DNA of 64,000 nt from contig NZ_CP102770.1 in NCBI RefSeq assembly GCF_038561935.1, positions 8,370,001-8,434,000 on the forward strand, given 5' to 3'. Position 1 is the stretch's first letter. Each line of letters begins with the position of its first letter. This stretch comes from Myxococcus stipitatus. Lineage in GTDB: Bacteria > Myxococcota > Myxococcia > Myxococcales > Myxococcaceae. Under the pieces are notes generated by a model. The model did not search any database. It had not been told where the DNA came from and saw only the letters and a list, made by a program, of their open reading frames with translations. Positions 21,502-28,763 of the stretch are shown here, piece after piece. Both the position numbers and the translations under genes were made by a program.

Positions 21502-22653
21502 TTGCGCCTGCAAGTCACCGCCACCGCCCTGCTCGCCCTGAGCGCCTGCTCACGCACGACGGAGGGGTCCCCGCCCGTGGTGGAGCGTGTCTACAACCCG
21601 CGCGCGCGCCTCGCGGACGTCGCCCGCGTCTGCAACGCGCAGGGAGGACAGACGGGCTGGCGGCTGGAGGTCCAGGGCAAGCGCTTCACGCCGACGCCCG
21701 CCGACGTGCTCACCGACACGCCCTCGGTGGACCTGCCGGTGGTGACGCTGCGAGGCCCCTCCACGCACACCCTGGCCCGCGGCCAGGTGTTCTACGTGCG
21801 CCCCGAGCTGCTGCTGGTGGACCTGCCCACGCGGGACTCCTCGCCTCCTCTTGAGCTGGCCCCGGGCCTCTACGCCCTGGAGGTCACCAACCCGCTGGGC
21901 GGCACCGGCTTGTTGGCCAACGCGTTCACCGTGGTGGCGCCTCCTCAAGTGACGCGGGTGGTGCCTCCCTCGAGCGGCTATGTGTCCGGAGGCATCAACC
22001 CCATCGTCATCGAGGGACGGGACTTCCAGCCAGGCACCTCGCCCATCATCATCCTGCGGAGCGAGGGCGAAGCCGACCAGCCCCTGTTCAACGTGAGCGT
22101 TGTCTCCGAGACACGCATCGAGACGGAGATTCCGCCAGGGACACGCGAGGGGCGCTACGACCTGGTGCTCACGCAGATGGATGGCTGCTCGGCCGCGGTG
22201 CCCGGCGCCCTCGACGTGCGCTACCACCCTCCACTGGGCACACTCAGCATCTCTCCCAGGGCCGGACGCGAGCCGAACGACACCCGCATCCGCCTCCACA
22301 ATGCGCCCACGGGCACCCAGCGCGCCTTCACGGGCGTGCCCGAAATCTTCATCCTGGCGCCGTTGAGGTCGGCCCCCTCCGTGCCGCGGCGGATTGCCCT
22401 GCGCGCGGTGGAGCTGAGGTCGGCCACGGAGGTGACCGCGGACGTGCCGGTGTGCTCGGGAAGCGAGCCCCCCACGGGCGACGGGAAGTGTCCACACGGG
22501 CTGGCCATCGGAGGTCCCTATGCGCTCGAGGTCGTGGACCCGAGCGGCGCGGTGGGCCGGGTGCCCGAGGAGGAGGGCTTCGCCGTGGTCATGGACGCTT
22601 CGTTGACGTTCGATTCCGACTCCACCCGGGACACTGGAGCCGCCCTCCCATGA
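21502..22653 (+). CDS. lipoprotein with IPT/TIG-like domains
   Basis: A 383-aa lipoprotein. I chose the TTG at 21502 because a GGGGAGGA ribosome site sits just before it and the product then begins with a perfect lipoprotein signal (ALLALSAC). The mature part looks like repeated Ig-like IPT/TIG units: PQVTRVVPPSSGYVSGG with IVIEGRDFQPG is the clearest. These are surface or cell-envelope domains of unknown ligand. The last bases overlap the next gene (ATGA), so the two are probably co-expressed. Confidence 0.75.
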   Translation: MRLQVTATALLALSACSRTTEGSPPVVERVYNPRARLADVARVCNAQGGQTGWRLEVQGKRFTPTPADVLTDTPSVDLPVVTLRGPSTHTLARGQVFYVRPELLLVDLPTRDSSPPLELAPGLYALEVTNPLGGTGLLANAFTVVAPPQVTRVVPPSSGYVSGGINPIVIEGRDFQPGTSPIIILRSEGEADQPLFNVSVVSETRIETEIPPGTREGRYDLVLTQMDGCSAAVPGALDVRYHPPLGTLSISPRAGREPNDTRIRLHNAPTGTQRAFTGVPEIFILAPLRSAPSVPRRIALRAVELRSATEVTADVPVCSGSEPPTGDGKCPHGLAIGGPYALEVVDPSGAVGRVPEEEGFAVVMDASLTFDSDSTRDTGAALP

Positions 22654-23276
22654 ACACCCTGCTCCTCGCCGTGCTCACCTCGCTCGCCGTCGCGAGCACG
22701 CCCGCGCCCCCCTTGGCGGACAGCCAGGGCGCGGGAAGTGTCCTGCTGGCGCCCAAGGTGGGCTTCTTCAAGTCCGCCGCGCCGCTCGACGGAGACCTCT
22801 ACCTGGGCGTCGAGCTGGGCTACGTGACGCCGCTCCTGAAGCGGCGCCTCACCCTCGCGCTCGAGGTGAACTACCACCGGCCCCAGTCCTCCGGCACGCT
22901 CACCGACGCGCAGCTGGGAGGCTTCGGCGCGCCTCCTCCCGATGGCCGCTACACGCTGGCGGTGCGCGAGGTGGCGTTCCTGCTATCGGCGGTGTTCCGC
23001 TTCGAGCGGGCCCTGGGCTCGCTGACGCCGTACGTGGGCGGAGGCCCGGGCCTGTACCTGCACCGCGCCACCACGGACTTCCTGGGGGCCACCGCGTCGG
23101 AGAGCGGCGGCGGGCTGGGCCTGCAGGCGCTGGCGGGACTGGAGCTCCCGCTCGGCCCCGGTGGCGCCTTCGTGGAGACCCACTTCCATCTGGCGCCCAT
23201 GGACTTCCGCACCACGGGCGACGTGAATGTCGGCGGCTTCCTCGCGGGCGCGCTGGGCTATCGCCTGCGGCTGTGA
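22650..23276 (+). CDS. outer-membrane beta-barrel-like protein
   Basis: A 208-aa exported protein with a short signal peptide (MNTLLLAVLTSLAVAS) followed by strand-rich sequence with Gly and aromatic pairs (LYLGVELGYVTPLL, YVGGGPGLYLHRA), ending in GALGYRLRL. This is the look of an OmpA/OmpW-size barrel, though no family was pinned down. Its start overlaps the lipoprotein stop, so the two may work together at the outer membrane. Confidence 0.65.
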   Translation: MNTLLLAVLTSLAVASTPAPPLADSQGAGSVLLAPKVGFFKSAAPLDGDLYLGVELGYVTPLLKRRLTLALEVNYHRPQSSGTLTDAQLGGFGAPPPDGRYTLAVREVAFLLSAVFRFERALGSLTPYVGGGPGLYLHRATTDFLGATASESGGGLGLQALAGLELPLGPGGAFVETHFHLAPMDFRTTGDVNVGGFLAGALGYRLRL

Positions 23277-23285
23277 CGCGGCCTC

Positions 23286-23699
23286 TCAGGCGCGGCCGAC
23301 GGGAGGACGCAGCACCCGCAGCAGGTCCTGGGCGACCACCTCCCGCACCGCGGTCCTCAGGGTGTCGAGGAGCAGGTGGAGGGCCTCCGCGGAGTCGCCA
23401 GGAGAATCGACGACGCGCTCCTGCTCGCCGTCGAAGATGCGCAGCCGGCCGGGCAGCAGCGTGATGAGGGGCTGCTCGGGGTAGCGCTTGCGCAGCAGCC
23501 CCACGAAGAGCGGGTGGTCCTCGTCCTGCCTGCGCAGGTCCACGACGACCAAGGCCGGCGGGGCTTCGGCGAGCGCGGACAGGGCATCGTCGGTGTCGCC
23601 CGTGGCGGAGAAGAGCAGGCCTTCGTCACCGGCGGCGAGGACTCGCCGCAGCAGCTCGCGGGACGCGGCATGGGGACTGACGATGAGGACACGGCGCAT
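23286..23699 (-). CDS. receiver-like protein lacking the N-terminal acidic pair
   Basis: A 137-aa CheY-like protein. VLIVSPHAASRELLRR begins the fold but has Ser-Pro-His where receivers have two acidic residues. The phosphoacceptor-like Asp is kept in LVVVDLRRQD (about residue 55). The switch Thr/Lys are not evident. It may be a pseudo-receiver that works by binding rather than phosphorylation. No output domain is attached and no kinase is adjacent. Confidence 0.65.
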   Translation of the reverse strand: MRRVLIVSPHAASRELLRRVLAAGDEGLLFSATGDTDDALSALAEAPPALVVVDLRRQDEDHPLFVGLLRKRYPEQPLITLLPGRLRIFDGEQERVVDSPGDSAEALHLLLDTLRTAVREVVAQDLLRVLRPPVGRA

Positions 23700-23711
23700 C
23701 TGCGTTGAAAC

Positions 23712-24161
23712 CTAGCCCTTCCAGACGGCGATGGCCGCGCCGGTGAAGGCCAGCACGGAGCCGACCACTCGGGCGAGCGTCGCGGGGCGGCCTTCCACCA
23801 TGGCGTCCCAGGCGAGGCTGGTGACGAGCTGCGCGGCCATGAGCAGGAGGACGGACTGCACCGCCCCAATCCGGCTGATGGACAAGGGCATGCCCAGCAC
23901 GATGAAGACGCCGCACAGGCCCGGCAGCAGGTGCCAGGGAGTGAAGCCGGAGAAGCGGCCCTCCGTGGGCGCGGCCTCGGGCCAGAAGCCGGGCACCGCG
24001 CGGGCGACCATGTACACGGAGACGGTGACCACCGTCGCCACCACCATGTTCACCACCACCGCGCTGAGCAGGCCCCACTGACTCGCGAACCGCCGATTGA
24101 GACCGCCCTGGGCGACAACCGCCAGCCCACACAACAGGGGAACGAGCGAGATGAGACGCAT
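23712..24161 (-). CDS. DMT-superfamily membrane protein (YdcZ/DUF606-like)
   Basis: A 149-aa membrane protein with five predicted helices. The opening LVPLLCGLAVVAQGGLNRRF and the Gly-rich end LVGSVLAFTGAAIAVWKG-like block fit the half-size EamA-type DUF606 family. Such proteins usually act as dimers and are presumed exporters; the substrate is unknown. I chose the internal ATG at 24161, since the 13 residues before it are not membrane-like. Confidence 0.72.
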   Translation of the reverse strand: MRLISLVPLLCGLAVVAQGGLNRRFASQWGLLSAVVVNMVVATVVTVSVYMVARAVPGFWPEAAPTEGRFSGFTPWHLLPGLCGVFIVLGMPLSISRIGAVQSVLLLMAAQLVTSLAWDAMVEGRPATLARVVGSVLAFTGAAIAVWKG

Positions 24162-24238
24162 GGTCGCGGTGGGGTACCGCGAACACGGGCATGCCTGCAA
24201 GGAGCCAGGCGGCGCCCCGGCCTGCCTCTTGCCTTCTC

Positions 24239-25666
24239 ATGAAGCTGGCGAAACGAGGATTGACGGGCTACGTCCTGGCGGCGCGCATGGATGCCCCCTT
24301 CGAGCTCCACTTCGACTGCGGCACCCTGGTGGCTCCGTCGCTGCCGGATGACGCTCGGCTCCAGGGGCTCTTCCAGAGGGACGGACGCACGGGGGTCTAC
24401 CGCGCTCCGGCGTGGCACTACCGGGAGGTCGTGCTGCGGCTGCGGGAGCTGGGCGTGGCCTATGTGGACCAGGCCCGGCGCTTCGAGCCCCTGGACGCGG
24501 CGCTGACGGTGCCCATCCAGCCCTTCCCCCACCAGCGCGCGGCGCTGGCGGCGTGGACGCAGGCGGGAGGACGGGGGCTGGTGGAGCTGCCCACGGGGGC
24601 GGGCAAGACGCTGCTGGCGGTGCTCGCCATTGCGCAGGTGAAGCGGCCCACCCTGGTGGTGGTGCCCACGCTGGACCTGATGGCGCAGTGGCAGGGCGTG
24701 CTCGCGCGGCACTTCTCCGTGCCGGTGGGGATGCTCGGGGGCGGGGTCAATGACAGACAGCCGCTGACCGTGACGACGTATGACTCCGCGGCGATGCAGA
24801 CGGAGTTCCATGGCAACCGCTTTGGCTTGCTGGTCTGCGATGAGTGCCACCACCTGCCCGCGCCCAGCTACCGGTTCATCGCGGAGGGCTCGCTGGCGCC
24901 GTACCGTCTGGGATTGACGGCGACGCTGGAGCGCACGGATGGCGGGGAGCGGGTGTGCGAGGAGTTGCTGGGGCCTCGCGTGCATCGCTCCGACATCCGC
25001 GAGCTTCAGGGCGAGTACCTGGCGCCCTACGAGGTGAAGCGGGTGGAGGTGGCGCTGACGCCCGAGGAGAAGGCCCGCTACGACGAGGCGCGGGCGCTGT
25101 ATCTGGGGTTCGTGCGCAAGCTCGGCGTGCGGCTGTCGGCGCCGGATGGGTGGGCGCGGTTCCTGGCGCAGAGCCAGCGCAGCGACGAGGGGCGCGCGGC
25201 GTACCGCGGGTACCGCGAGCAGCGCCGCATCGCGCTCACCTCCAGCGGCAAGCAGGAGGTGCTGTGGCGCATCCTGCTGGAGCACCGCGAGGACCGGGTG
25301 CTGGTCTTCACCGACGACAACGAGACGGTGTACACGCTGGCGCGCCGGTGGATGTTGCCCGCGCTCACGCACCACACGCCCGTGCCGGAGCGCAAGGCGC
25401 TGCTGGCCGCGTTCGCCTCGGGAGAGCTGCCGGTGCTGCTCACCTCGCGCGTGCTGAACGAAGGCGTGGACGTACCGGAGGCCAGGGTGGGCGTGGTGCT
25501 CAGCGGCAGCGGCAGCGTGCGCGAGCATGTGCAGCGCTTGGGACGCATCCTGCGCAAGCGGCCCGGGAAGCGCGCGCTTTTGTACGAGGTGTGCTCGGCG
25601 CAGACGGCGGAGAGCGGCATCAGCGAGCGGCGGCGACAGCACGGCGCCTACCAGGAGGAGAGCTGA
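24239..25666 (+). CDS. XPB-like superfamily 2 DNA helicase
   Basis: A 475-aa SF2 helicase. Walker A is PTGAGKT (about 118-124), motif II is DECH (from Asp201), motif III is GLTATLERTDGG, motif V is SRVLNEGVDVPEA and motif VI is QRLGRILRKRPGK. A small N-terminal domain (1-90) precedes the core, as in archaeal and bacterial XPB. The next gene is a Bax1 homologue starting one nt after this stop; in archaea XPB and Bax1 form a helicase-nuclease pair acting on DNA bubbles. DNA repair is the likely role. Confidence 0.82.
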   Translation: MKLAKRGLTGYVLAARMDAPFELHFDCGTLVAPSLPDDARLQGLFQRDGRTGVYRAPAWHYREVVLRLRELGVAYVDQARRFEPLDAALTVPIQPFPHQRAALAAWTQAGGRGLVELPTGAGKTLLAVLAIAQVKRPTLVVVPTLDLMAQWQGVLARHFSVPVGMLGGGVNDRQPLTVTTYDSAAMQTEFHGNRFGLLVCDECHHLPAPSYRFIAEGSLAPYRLGLTATLERTDGGERVCEELLGPRVHRSDIRELQGEYLAPYEVKRVEVALTPEEKARYDEARALYLGFVRKLGVRLSAPDGWARFLAQSQRSDEGRAAYRGYREQRRIALTSSGKQEVLWRILLEHREDRVLVFTDDNETVYTLARRWMLPALTHHTPVPERKALLAAFASGELPVLLTSRVLNEGVDVPEARVGVVLSGSGSVREHVQRLGRILRKRPGKRALLYEVCSAQTAESGISERRRQHGAYQEES

Positions 25667-25667
25667 G

Positions 25668-26900
25668 GTGCTGACCCGCGAGCTCCTCGCCTTCCGGGTG
25701 ACGAAGGGCGTGCTGCGCCCCGCCTTCGTGAAGCGCGACGACCCGGCCCTGCTCACGCTCGCCGCCGAGCTCCTCGCCACGGTGGAGTCCTCCCGCGGCG
25801 CGACGAGCGACGACGTGGAGGAGACCCTCGGCCTGTCCGCGGGCGCCTTCTCCCGTCCGAAGGTCGCGCGCGGGCTGGTGAAGCTGCTCGTGGACAGGCT
25901 CCTCTTCGAGGAGCCCGCGCCCGGCGTCTCCGAGGCACGCTGGGAGCGCCTGAAGACCGCCGCCCAGGTCCTGCGCACGCTCACCCCCGACACCTCCGTC
26001 GCGGACTACGAGGCCCGCCTGGAGACCGCCCTGGGCACCCCGCTCCCCGCCGCGCGCGAGGCCCTCTACGCGGACCTGCCCGGCAACCGCGGGCTCCTCG
26101 GCTGGGACGGCGACGCGCTCACGGCCCAGGAGCTGGTGGACCGCTACAACCTCGCGCTGGCGCAAGGGCCGTTGCTGTCCGCCCGCCGCCTGACGCTCCG
26201 GGCCCGCTCGCCGGAGCTCTTGCGCGTGCGCAAGGTCCTGCGCTGGCTGAAGTTCTGCCGGCTCGTCGCGGACGTGCGCCGCGATGGACCCGACTGGGAG
26301 CTGGAGGTCGAAGGCCCCGGCGCCATGCTCGCGATGCAGAAGAAGTACGGGCTGCAGCTCGCCTCGTTCCTGTCCGTCGTCCCCGTGCTCGAGCGCTGGG
26401 AGCTCAAGGCCACCGTGGAGCCGTCGCGCCGCCAGGCCACGCTGATGCTGAGCGACAAGGACCCGCTCTTCTCGCCCCTACCCGCCGCGTTGGGCCACAT
26501 CCCGGAGGAAGTGGCCCTGCTGTCCTCGGGCTTCGAGGATGAGGCCTGGGAGCTGGACCTCACGCCCCTGCCCCGCCACGTGGGCGCCATGGGCCTGTGC
26601 GTCCCCGACCTGACCTTCCGCCACCGCGCCTCCGGCCAGGAGGTCGCCCTGGAGCTCTTCCACGCGTGGCACGCGGGGGCGCTGAGCCGCCGGCTGACGG
26701 AGCTGCGCACCCGCCCCGACGCGGGCCTGCTGTTGGGAGTGGACCGGGCGCTCCTCGCGAAGGAGGGCGCGGAGCGCGAGGCGCTGGAGTCCCACCCGCA
26801 GGTGGTGCTCTTCCATGGCTTTCCCTCCGCGAAGAAGCTCCGCGACCGGCTGGCGAAGCTGGCGCCCCCGAAAGCCAAGGGCAAGGCCAGGACGAGCTAG
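25668..26900 (+). CDS. Bax1 / DUF790-family nuclease, XPB partner
   Basis: A 410-aa protein of the DUF790 family, of which archaeal Bax1 (binds archaeal XPB) is the studied member, a structure-specific endonuclease. It begins LTRELLAFRVTKGVLRPAFV, the family opening. The C-terminal part (about 310-370) contains VPDLTFRHRASGQEVALELFHAWH, which carries the acidic and polar residues of a restriction-like nuclease core. The GTG start lies one nt past the helicase stop, so expression is coupled. Confidence 0.8.
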   Translation: MLTRELLAFRVTKGVLRPAFVKRDDPALLTLAAELLATVESSRGATSDDVEETLGLSAGAFSRPKVARGLVKLLVDRLLFEEPAPGVSEARWERLKTAAQVLRTLTPDTSVADYEARLETALGTPLPAAREALYADLPGNRGLLGWDGDALTAQELVDRYNLALAQGPLLSARRLTLRARSPELLRVRKVLRWLKFCRLVADVRRDGPDWELEVEGPGAMLAMQKKYGLQLASFLSVVPVLERWELKATVEPSRRQATLMLSDKDPLFSPLPAALGHIPEEVALLSSGFEDEAWELDLTPLPRHVGAMGLCVPDLTFRHRASGQEVALELFHAWHAGALSRRLTELRTRPDAGLLLGVDRALLAKEGAEREALESHPQVVLFHGFPSAKKLRDRLAKLAPPKAKGKARTS

Positions 26901-26903
26901 CGC

Positions 26904-27272
26904 TCAGCCCCCCTTGGGCCGGAACTGCGCGGCCAGCACGCTCAGGAGGCGGATGGCGCTGCGGTCCAGCTGCTTGGCGCGGCGCAGGAGCCGACGCAGC
27001 TCACCCGACTCGCCGTACTCGCTGGGAGGCTCCGCGGCCCACTTGACCTCCTGGGAGGGCTTGAGGCCCAGTGCCTCGTCGGCGGAGATGGAAAGAACCA
27101 CGCACAGCCGGCGGAAGGTCTGGATGCTCGGCAGCATGTGGCCGCGCTCCAGGCGCCCGTAGACTTCGCTCGCGATACCGATGCGCTCCGCGACGTCGGC
27201 CTGCGTCAGATTCAGGCGGGTCCGGGCGAGGCGCGCAGCTCCTCCGAGTCGAGAGGCGAGGGTCTTTTCCAT
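26904..27272 (-). CDS. XRE-family transcriptional regulator
   Basis: A 122-aa protein with an N-terminal helix-turn-helix (about residues 10-66): LNLTQADVAERIGIASEVYGRLERG is the recognisable Cro/CI-type motif. The C-terminal 55 residues are charged, with no ligand domain recognised. The ATG at 27272 is chosen because the HTH begins soon after it; upstream in-frame codons run through non-conserved sequence. It is convergent with the Bax1 gene and divergent from the receiver gene. Confidence 0.8.
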   Translation of the reverse strand: MEKTLASRLGGAARLARTRLNLTQADVAERIGIASEVYGRLERGHMLPSIQTFRRLCVVLSISADEALGLKPSQEVKWAAEPPSEYGESGELRRLLRRAKQLDRSAIRLLSVLAAQFRPKGG

Positions 27273-27397
27273 GTTCGTTAACCTAATGGGTCCGCCCATG
27301 TCGATATGACTTGAGAGGTTGGCATCCAAGAACTTCCCAGGTAGTCTTATGGCGAGCTGACCTGATGCGTTACCCTCTTCGTGGCGGCGTCCCAGCA

Positions 27398-27763
27398 ATG
27401 ATTGCGAAGCCCTCACTCACCTTCCTGTTCGTGGACGAAGACCCACGCGCGCTCGCCGCCTTGCGACGCCTGTCGAGAGACTTGCCAGGTGGGAAGCGCT
27501 TCGCCCAGGGCATGACGGAGGCCCTGGCCCTCGTGCGCCAGGAGGCCCCCCGCGTGGTGGTGACCGGGGACCTGCTCCCGGATGGAGCGGGCCTGGAGCT
27601 GCTGGAGCAGGTGCGCGCCCACCACCCCTGCACGGCCTGCGCGCTGCACGCGGTGAGTCCCCCCACCCGGCCCTGCCTCCGAGGCATCACCTGGGTGGAC
27701 CGCGCCGCGCCTCCCTCCCAGGTGCACGCACAGCTTCGCGCCCTGGGCTCGCGCTCCTGCTGA
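27398..27763 (+). CDS. single-domain receiver-like protein
   Basis: A 121-aa CheY-like protein. Acidic residues are present in LFVDEDPRAL (about 10-12) and the phosphoacceptor candidate is Asp in VVVTGDLLPDGAGLELL (about 57). The C-terminal third is short and Cys/Pro-rich (HHPCTACALHAVSPP), unusual for a receiver. The start is uncertain: ATGs at 27365 and 27398 are in frame. No kinase is adjacent. Confidence 0.6.
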   Translation: MIAKPSLTFLFVDEDPRALAALRRLSRDLPGGKRFAQGMTEALALVRQEAPRVVVTGDLLPDGAGLELLEQVRAHHPCTACALHAVSPPTRPCLRGITWVDRAAPPSQVHAQLRALGSRSC

Positions 27764-27798
27764 AGTCCCGGGGTGCGGCGCGCCGTGTGCGCCCGCGT

Positions 27799-27804
27799 TA
27801 AGGT
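27799..27804 (+). promoter_or_regulatory. possible -10 box (TAAGGT) close to the start codon
   Basis: TAAGGT ends 13 nt before the ATG at 27818 and lies just after the preceding stop, so it could start a very short leader. No clear -35. Confidence 0.25.
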
Positions 27805-27817
27805 GGCGCGGCTCGCC

Positions 27818-28651
27818 ATGAAGCTCTACGCCATCAGCGACTTGCACCTGCGTCACGCCGACAACCGTCAGGCCCTGCAGACCCTCCCCTTCTTCCCCGA
27901 CGACTGGCTCATCGTCGCGGGTGACGTGGGGGAGACCCTGTCGGAGATGGACTTCATGCTGCGCACGCTGACGGCGCGCTTCCGGCAGGTCATCTGGGTG
28001 CCGGGCAACCACGAATTGTGGACGCTCCCCTCCGAGCAGCCCTCGCTGAAGGGCGATGCGCGCTACCAGCGGCTGGTCTCGCTCTGCCGGAGCCACGGCG
28101 CGCTCACCCCCGAGGACCCGTACGTGCGCTGGCCCGGCGAGGGCCCCCACCGCGTCATCGTCCCCATGTTCCTGGGCTACGACTATTCGTTCCGCCCGGA
28201 CCACGTCCCCGCGGAGAAGGCGCTGGACTGGGCCATGGAGGAGAACCTGCTGTGCACCGACGAGGTGCTCCTGCATCCGGAGCCCTACGCCACGCGCACC
28301 GAGTGGTGCATCGCGCGCGTCGAGGCGACGCGGGCCCGGCTCGAGTCACTCCCCGCCGGCTGCTCCACCATCCTCATCAACCACTACCCGCTGCGCCACG
28401 AGCACGTGTGGCTGCCGCGCATCCCCCGCTTCTCCATCTGGTGCGGCACCAAGCGCACCGAGGACTGGCACGCGCGCTACCGGGCGGAGGTCGTCGTCAC
28501 CGGCCACCTGCACATCCCCTTCACGCAGTGGCGTGACGGCGTGCGCTTCGAGGAGGTGTCGCTGGGCTACCCCTCGCAGTGGAAGCACCGGGGCGGAATC
28601 GAGCGGTGCCTCCGCGAAATCCTCCCGGGCGCGCCGCGGCAGACGCCCTGA
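27818..28651 (+). CDS. metallophosphoesterase (calcineurin-like)
   Basis: A 277-aa phosphoesterase. The metal-binding blocks are in order: SDLHL (about 6-10), GDVGE (about 36), GNHELW (about 66) and TGHLHIP (about 229). The fold is that of calcineurin-like phosphatases and nucleases. The sequence does not show which phosphodiester or monoester is cut. It is followed by two stable hairpins. Confidence 0.87.
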   Translation: MKLYAISDLHLRHADNRQALQTLPFFPDDWLIVAGDVGETLSEMDFMLRTLTARFRQVIWVPGNHELWTLPSEQPSLKGDARYQRLVSLCRSHGALTPEDPYVRWPGEGPHRVIVPMFLGYDYSFRPDHVPAEKALDWAMEENLLCTDEVLLHPEPYATRTEWCIARVEATRARLESLPAGCSTILINHYPLRHEHVWLPRIPRFSIWCGTKRTEDWHARYRAEVVVTGHLHIPFTQWRDGVRFEEVSLGYPSQWKHRGGIERCLREILPGAPRQTP

Positions 28652-28682
28652 GAAGCCCACCCCGCTGAGCTGAAACGACGAA

Positions 28683-28750
28683 GCCCCGGCGTCCGCGCGA
28701 GACGGACGACCGGGGCCTGAACGGCGCGGCTGTGAGAGCCGCCGCGCCGT
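28683..28750. terminator. double hairpin between convergent genes
   Basis: The first stem pairs 28683-28695 with 28703-28716 (one bulged base, 7-nt loop). The second is a perfect 10-bp stem, 28721-28730 with 28741-28750. Together they lie between the phosphoesterase stop and the M4 protease stop, so they probably terminate both strands. Confidence 0.65.
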
Positions 28751-28763
28751 CTACGTCAGGGGC

